The position numbers were made by a program, and so were the translations under genes. The notes under the pieces were generated by a model, which was not told the origin of the DNA, did not search any database, and saw only the letters and a program-made list of their open reading frames with translations. From the NCBI RefSeq assembly GCF_020176955.2, contig NZ_JAIUCZ020000002.1, positions 806,001 through 870,000 on the forward strand: 64,000 nt of DNA, written 5' to 3'. Shown piece after piece: positions 61,576 through 64,000 of this stretch. Within the stretch, counting starts at the first letter, position 1; every line of letters starts with the position of its first letter. The stretch comes from Nocardia sp. alder85J. Its GTDB lineage: Bacteria > Actinomycetota > Actinomycetes > Mycobacteriales > Mycobacteriaceae.

Positions 61576-62613
61576 ATGCGTATCGGACTGGGCATCAACT
61601 ATGCGGGTGGTTTCAAGGAAGTCGCCGCCGAGGTCGCCGACCTGGAGCGAGCCGGCCTGGACATCGCCTTCGTGCCCGAGGCGTACTCGTTCGATGCGGT
61701 GAGTGCGCTCGGCTACCTGGCCGCCCGGACCGAGCGCGTCCAGCTCGCCTCCGGCATCCTCCAGCTGTACACCCGCACCCCCACGCTGACGGCCATGACC
61801 GCCGCCGGCCTGGACTACGTCTCCGACGGCCGGTTCATCCTCGGCCTGGGCGCCTCCGGTCCGCAGGTGATCGAGGGGTTCCACGGTGTGCCCTACGACG
61901 CGCCGATCGGCCGCACCCGTGAGGTCGTCGAGATCTGCCGCCGGGTGTGGCGGCGCGAGCGGCTCGAGTTCGAGGGCAAGTACTACCGGGTGCCGTTGCC
62001 CGCGGAGCGGGGCACCGGCCTCGGCAAACCGCTCAAGTTGATCAATCATCCCGTGCGCGAACGCATTCCGGTGCTGCTGGCCGCGCTCGGCCCGAAGAAC
62101 GTGGAGCTGGCCGCGGAGATCGCCGAGGGCTGGCAGCCGATCTTCTTCCTGCCGGAGCGGGCCCAGGACGTCTGGGGCGACGCGCTGGCGGCGGGCCGGG
62201 CCCGGCGCGATCCGGCGCTCGGCGACCTCGAGGTGTTCGCCGGTCCGGCCCTGGCCATCGGCGAGGACGTGGAACCGCTGCTCGAATTCGTCAAACCCCA
62301 TCTGGCGCTGTACATCGGCGGTATGGGTGCCAAGGGCAAGAACTTCTACCACGCCCTGGCCACCAAGTACGGCTACGGCGCCGCCGCCGACCGGATCCAG
62401 GAGCTGTACCTGGCCGGGAAGAAGGAGGAGGCCACCCGGGCGGTGCCCGACGAACTGGTCCGCGCCGTCTCGCTGATCGGCCCGGCCGGATTCGTGAAGG
62501 AACGGGTGGCGGCGTTCGCGGCGGCCGGTGTCACGGTGCTGAACGTGGTGCCGATGGCGGCGACCTCGGCGGACCGGGTGAAGCTGATCGAGCAGTTGCG
62601 CGACCTGGTCTGA
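61576..62613 (+). CDS. LLM-class (F420-dependent) flavin-type oxidoreductase
   Basis: The protein has 345 residues, a luciferase-like TIM-barrel. Marks are MRIGLGINYAGGFKEVAAEV, GLDIAFVPEAYSFDAVSALG, RVQLASGILQLYTRTPTLTA, RFILGLGASGPQVIEGFHGV and IPVLLAALGPKNVELAAEIA. It is close in length and sequence style to M. tuberculosis Rv3520c, an F420-dependent oxidoreductase of uncertain substrate. The 3' end is overlapped by the truncated RHS gene on the other strand. The cofactor is inferred from the family. Confidence 0.9.
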   Translation: MRIGLGINYAGGFKEVAAEVADLERAGLDIAFVPEAYSFDAVSALGYLAARTERVQLASGILQLYTRTPTLTAMTAAGLDYVSDGRFILGLGASGPQVIEGFHGVPYDAPIGRTREVVEICRRVWRRERLEFEGKYYRVPLPAERGTGLGKPLKLINHPVRERIPVLLAALGPKNVELAAEIAEGWQPIFFLPERAQDVWGDALAAGRARRDPALGDLEVFAGPALAIGEDVEPLLEFVKPHLALYIGGMGAKGKNFYHALATKYGYGAAADRIQELYLAGKKEEATRAVPDELVRAVSLIGPAGFVKERVAAFAAAGVTVLNVVPMAATSADRVKLIEQLRDLV

Positions 62614-64000
62614 GCGTCCGGGTCCGCTGCGCGACTCGCCGGTTCCGGGCCGTCGTCCCGGCCCGGGTCTGTGCCGGCGAGGGCCGTGACCTGCCCGGAT
62701 TCGGGGTCCAGCAATGCCGTCGGGGTGCCGTCCGGGCCGGTGACAACCGCTGTGAGCCGCCGGTCGACGGTCCGGGTGATGGCGGTCGCGGTGCCGGGCT
62801 CGTGGTTCCAGCAGGTGTTCGACGATCCGGTCGATTCCTCGATGAGATATGAAGCGTCCCAGGTGAAGTCGGTGCGTTCGAGGACCTCGCCGCTGGGATC
62901 CAGGCGCTGCGCGGTGACGCGACGTCCGTAGCCGTCGTAGGTGTGGCGCCATCGGTGCCGGTCCGGCGTCCGCACCTCGATCAGCTGGTCGAAGGCGTCG
63001 AAACGGTAGTGCCAGATGTCGGGCTCGCCGTGCTCGTGGGTGACGGTCTTCTCGGCCGGTCGTCCGGCCGGGTCGTAGCGGTGGTGCGTGTGGGCGGCGT
63101 GGGGGAGTGGATCGCCGTGATGCTCGGGACGCCCGGTCTCGGGTTCGCCAGGTGTGGAATTCGCCTGTGTCGTTTCGGGATTCGACGGCTCGGCTTCGGA
63201 ATCGGTGATGTGACGGTAGATATCGGTGAGGTTGCCGAGCGGATCGTATCGATAGCTCTCGGCGAGGGCGTCGTTGCGGTACATCTCGGTGATCCGGCCG
63301 ATCGGGTCCAGCCGACGGTGCTCGCGGACGGGGTCGGGGTTCGCGCGGTGCACCGTGTGACCGGTGAGGTGACCGTCGGCGCGATAGGTGTACTCGTCGT
63401 GGAACAGGCGTTGCGGTGCGGGGCGGCCGGTGGAGCCCAGGTTCAGCGTGGTGGCGGGGAAAGCGGTCACGGTTCGCGCGGTGACCTGCCCGCTGTTGTC
63501 CGTTGTCCGGATGAGTTCGATCTCGCCGACCCACCATCCGGTTGGTTGCCCGAGCGCATCGCAGGTGAAACCGACGGGGTGGCCGTCGGTTTCGAGGCCG
63601 GTGATGCGGCTGTTGTGGTCGAATTGCCAGGTGGTGGTCGAACCACCGGGCGTGGTGCGGCGGACAAGACGCCGGTGCGCGTCGTACTCGTATCGAGTGG
63701 GCGGGCGATCGTCGACCTGTTCCGAGATCGGTTGCCCGGTCGGTGTGTACGTGACGGTGACGGTGTGGGTGGTCCCCTCGCCGCCGGCGACCGCGGTGAC
63801 GATCCGGCCGGACCGGTCGCGGGTGTAGCGCCGGAATTCGCCGGTGTCGGCGGCGATCTCGATGATCCGGCCGAGTACGTCGTAGGTACAGCGGCGGGTG
63901 ACACCCGTGGCGGCGGTGACGGTGGCGATGCGGCCCGCGTGGTCGTGGGTGTAATGGGTTGTGGCACCGGTGAAGTCGGTTTCGGAAACTGTGCGGCCGA
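62373..64000 (-). CDS. RHS/YD-repeat protein, partial (5' beyond the window) and 3'-truncated
   Basis: An open frame enters from the right edge and shows many YD repeats (HYTHDHAGRIATVTAATGVT, YTRDRSGRIVTAVAGGE, YEYDAHRRLVRRTTPGG, EYTYRADGHLTGHTV, YRYDPLGNLTDIYRH, HRYDPAGRPAEKTVTH). After the RHS-core-like TAVVTGPDGTPTALLDPESG it changes to unrelated residues near 62680 and runs 241 bases into the antisense of the LLM gene before a stop at 62373. The usual RHS end (PLRFPGQ...ETGLHYN) and toxin C-terminal domain are missing. This suggests a 3' deletion. Any remaining toxin/contact system would lie beyond the right edge. Confidence 0.8.
   Translation of the reverse strand, partial: GRTVSETDFTGATTHYTHDHAGRIATVTAATGVTRRCTYDVLGRIIEIAADTGEFRRYTRDRSGRIVTAVAGGEGTTHTVTVTYTPTGQPISEQVDDRPPTRYEYDAHRRLVRRTTPGGSTTTWQFDHNSRITGLETDGHPVGFTCDALGQPTGWWVGEIELIRTTDNSGQVTARTVTAFPATTLNLGSTGRPAPQRLFHDEYTYRADGHLTGHTVHRANPDPVREHRRLDPIGRITEMYRNDALAESYRYDPLGNLTDIYRHITDSEAEPSNPETTQANSTPGEPETGRPEHHGDPLPHAAHTHHRYDPAGRPAEKTVTHEHGEPDIWHYRFDAFDQLIEVRTPDRHRWRHTYDGYGRRVTAQRLDPSGEVLERTDFTWDASYLIEESTGSSNTCWNHEPGTATAITRTVDRRLTAVVTGPDGTPTALLDPESGQVTALAGTDPGRDDGPEPASRAADPDAQTRSRNCSISFTRSAEVAAIGTTFSTVTPAAANAATRSFTNPAGPISETARTSSSGTARVASSFFPARYSSWIRSAAAP

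Overview
The window is very high-G+C DNA with GTG starts, ATGA/GTGA gene overlaps and GC-rich terminators that mostly lack U-tracts. Gene content points to the Mycobacteriales, most likely Nocardia or a close relative: malate synthase G, GuaB1, a BlaI/M56 pair, a urease operon, NDH-2, recC-recB-recD, DtxR/IdeR-type iron boxes, LGFP repeats and an F420-type luciferase-like oxidoreductase. From 1.5 to 28.4 kb the order glcB, two CNNM/CBS proteins, guaB1, M56 peptidase, BlaI, hotdog thioesterase, ureABC-FG-D, ndh matches (from memory) the M. tuberculosis block Rv1837c-Rv1854c. It differs by added genes and by the absence of gnd1 beside guaB1. The left edge (pitA tail, small membrane protein, DUF3349) resembles Rv0545c-Rv0543c.

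Layout. 0-1.1 kb: phosphate-transporter tail, a small membrane protein and two DUF3349 paralogues. 1.1-1.4 kb: a frameshifted gene remnant. 1.5-7.1 kb (minus): glcB and a translationally coupled three-gene CNNM/CBS operon. 7.2-9.6 kb: a 59-bp tandem repeat array, guaB1 and a Uma2 nuclease fragment. 9.6-12.8 kb: a DEAD-box helicase with a large disordered insert, then the M56/BlaI pair. 12.85-17.0 kb: a ferric-siderophore ABC importer (ATPase and two permeases) divergent from a FhuF-like protein, with an iron box between them and a second iron box at the FhuF-like stop codon. 17.2-24.8 kb: thioesterase and urease genes, split between ureC and ureF by a divergent TetR/MFS efflux pair. 24.9-28.4 kb: two paralogous secreted Ala/Gly-rich proteins and ndh.

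28.4-33.1 kb holds the most unusual locus. A TetR regulator lies divergent from a three-gene set: a 626-residue protein built from 11/22-residue [15 protein letters not shown] repeats, recalling eukaryotic alveolins; a secreted LGFP-repeat protein with a C-terminal membrane anchor; and a small glycine-rich membrane protein. 33.3-37.4 kb: a cytochrome P450, a repeat-rich non-coding stretch, an N-formylglutamate amidohydrolase-like gene, a secreted beta-lactamase-fold protein and a 68-residue ORF. 37.8-47.3 kb: recC-recB-recD. 47.4-52 kb: an arylsulfotransferase-like secreted protein and a TetR-controlled aldehyde dehydrogenase/SDR pair. 52-56.9 kb: an SPFH-GYF, double zinc-ribbon and membrane-protein operon like Bacillus ydjI/ydjG. 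56.9-64 kb: a PrmC-like methyltransferase, a DUF218 protein, a FolD-like protein lacking the usual catalytic lysine, an L,D-transpeptidase, a cyclodeaminase/cyclohydrolase-family protein, an LLM oxidoreductase and a 3'-truncated RHS gene running off the right edge.

How the genes work together. The iron genes form one IdeR-type regulated import and reduction unit. The urease genes form a complete structural and accessory set. RecBCD forms one co-translated complex. The FolD-like and cyclodeaminase-like proteins could split the dehydrogenase and cyclohydrolase steps of one-carbon metabolism. The repeat-protein trio may build an envelope-associated scaffold. No tRNA, rRNA, complete insertion sequence, CRISPR array or prophage was seen.
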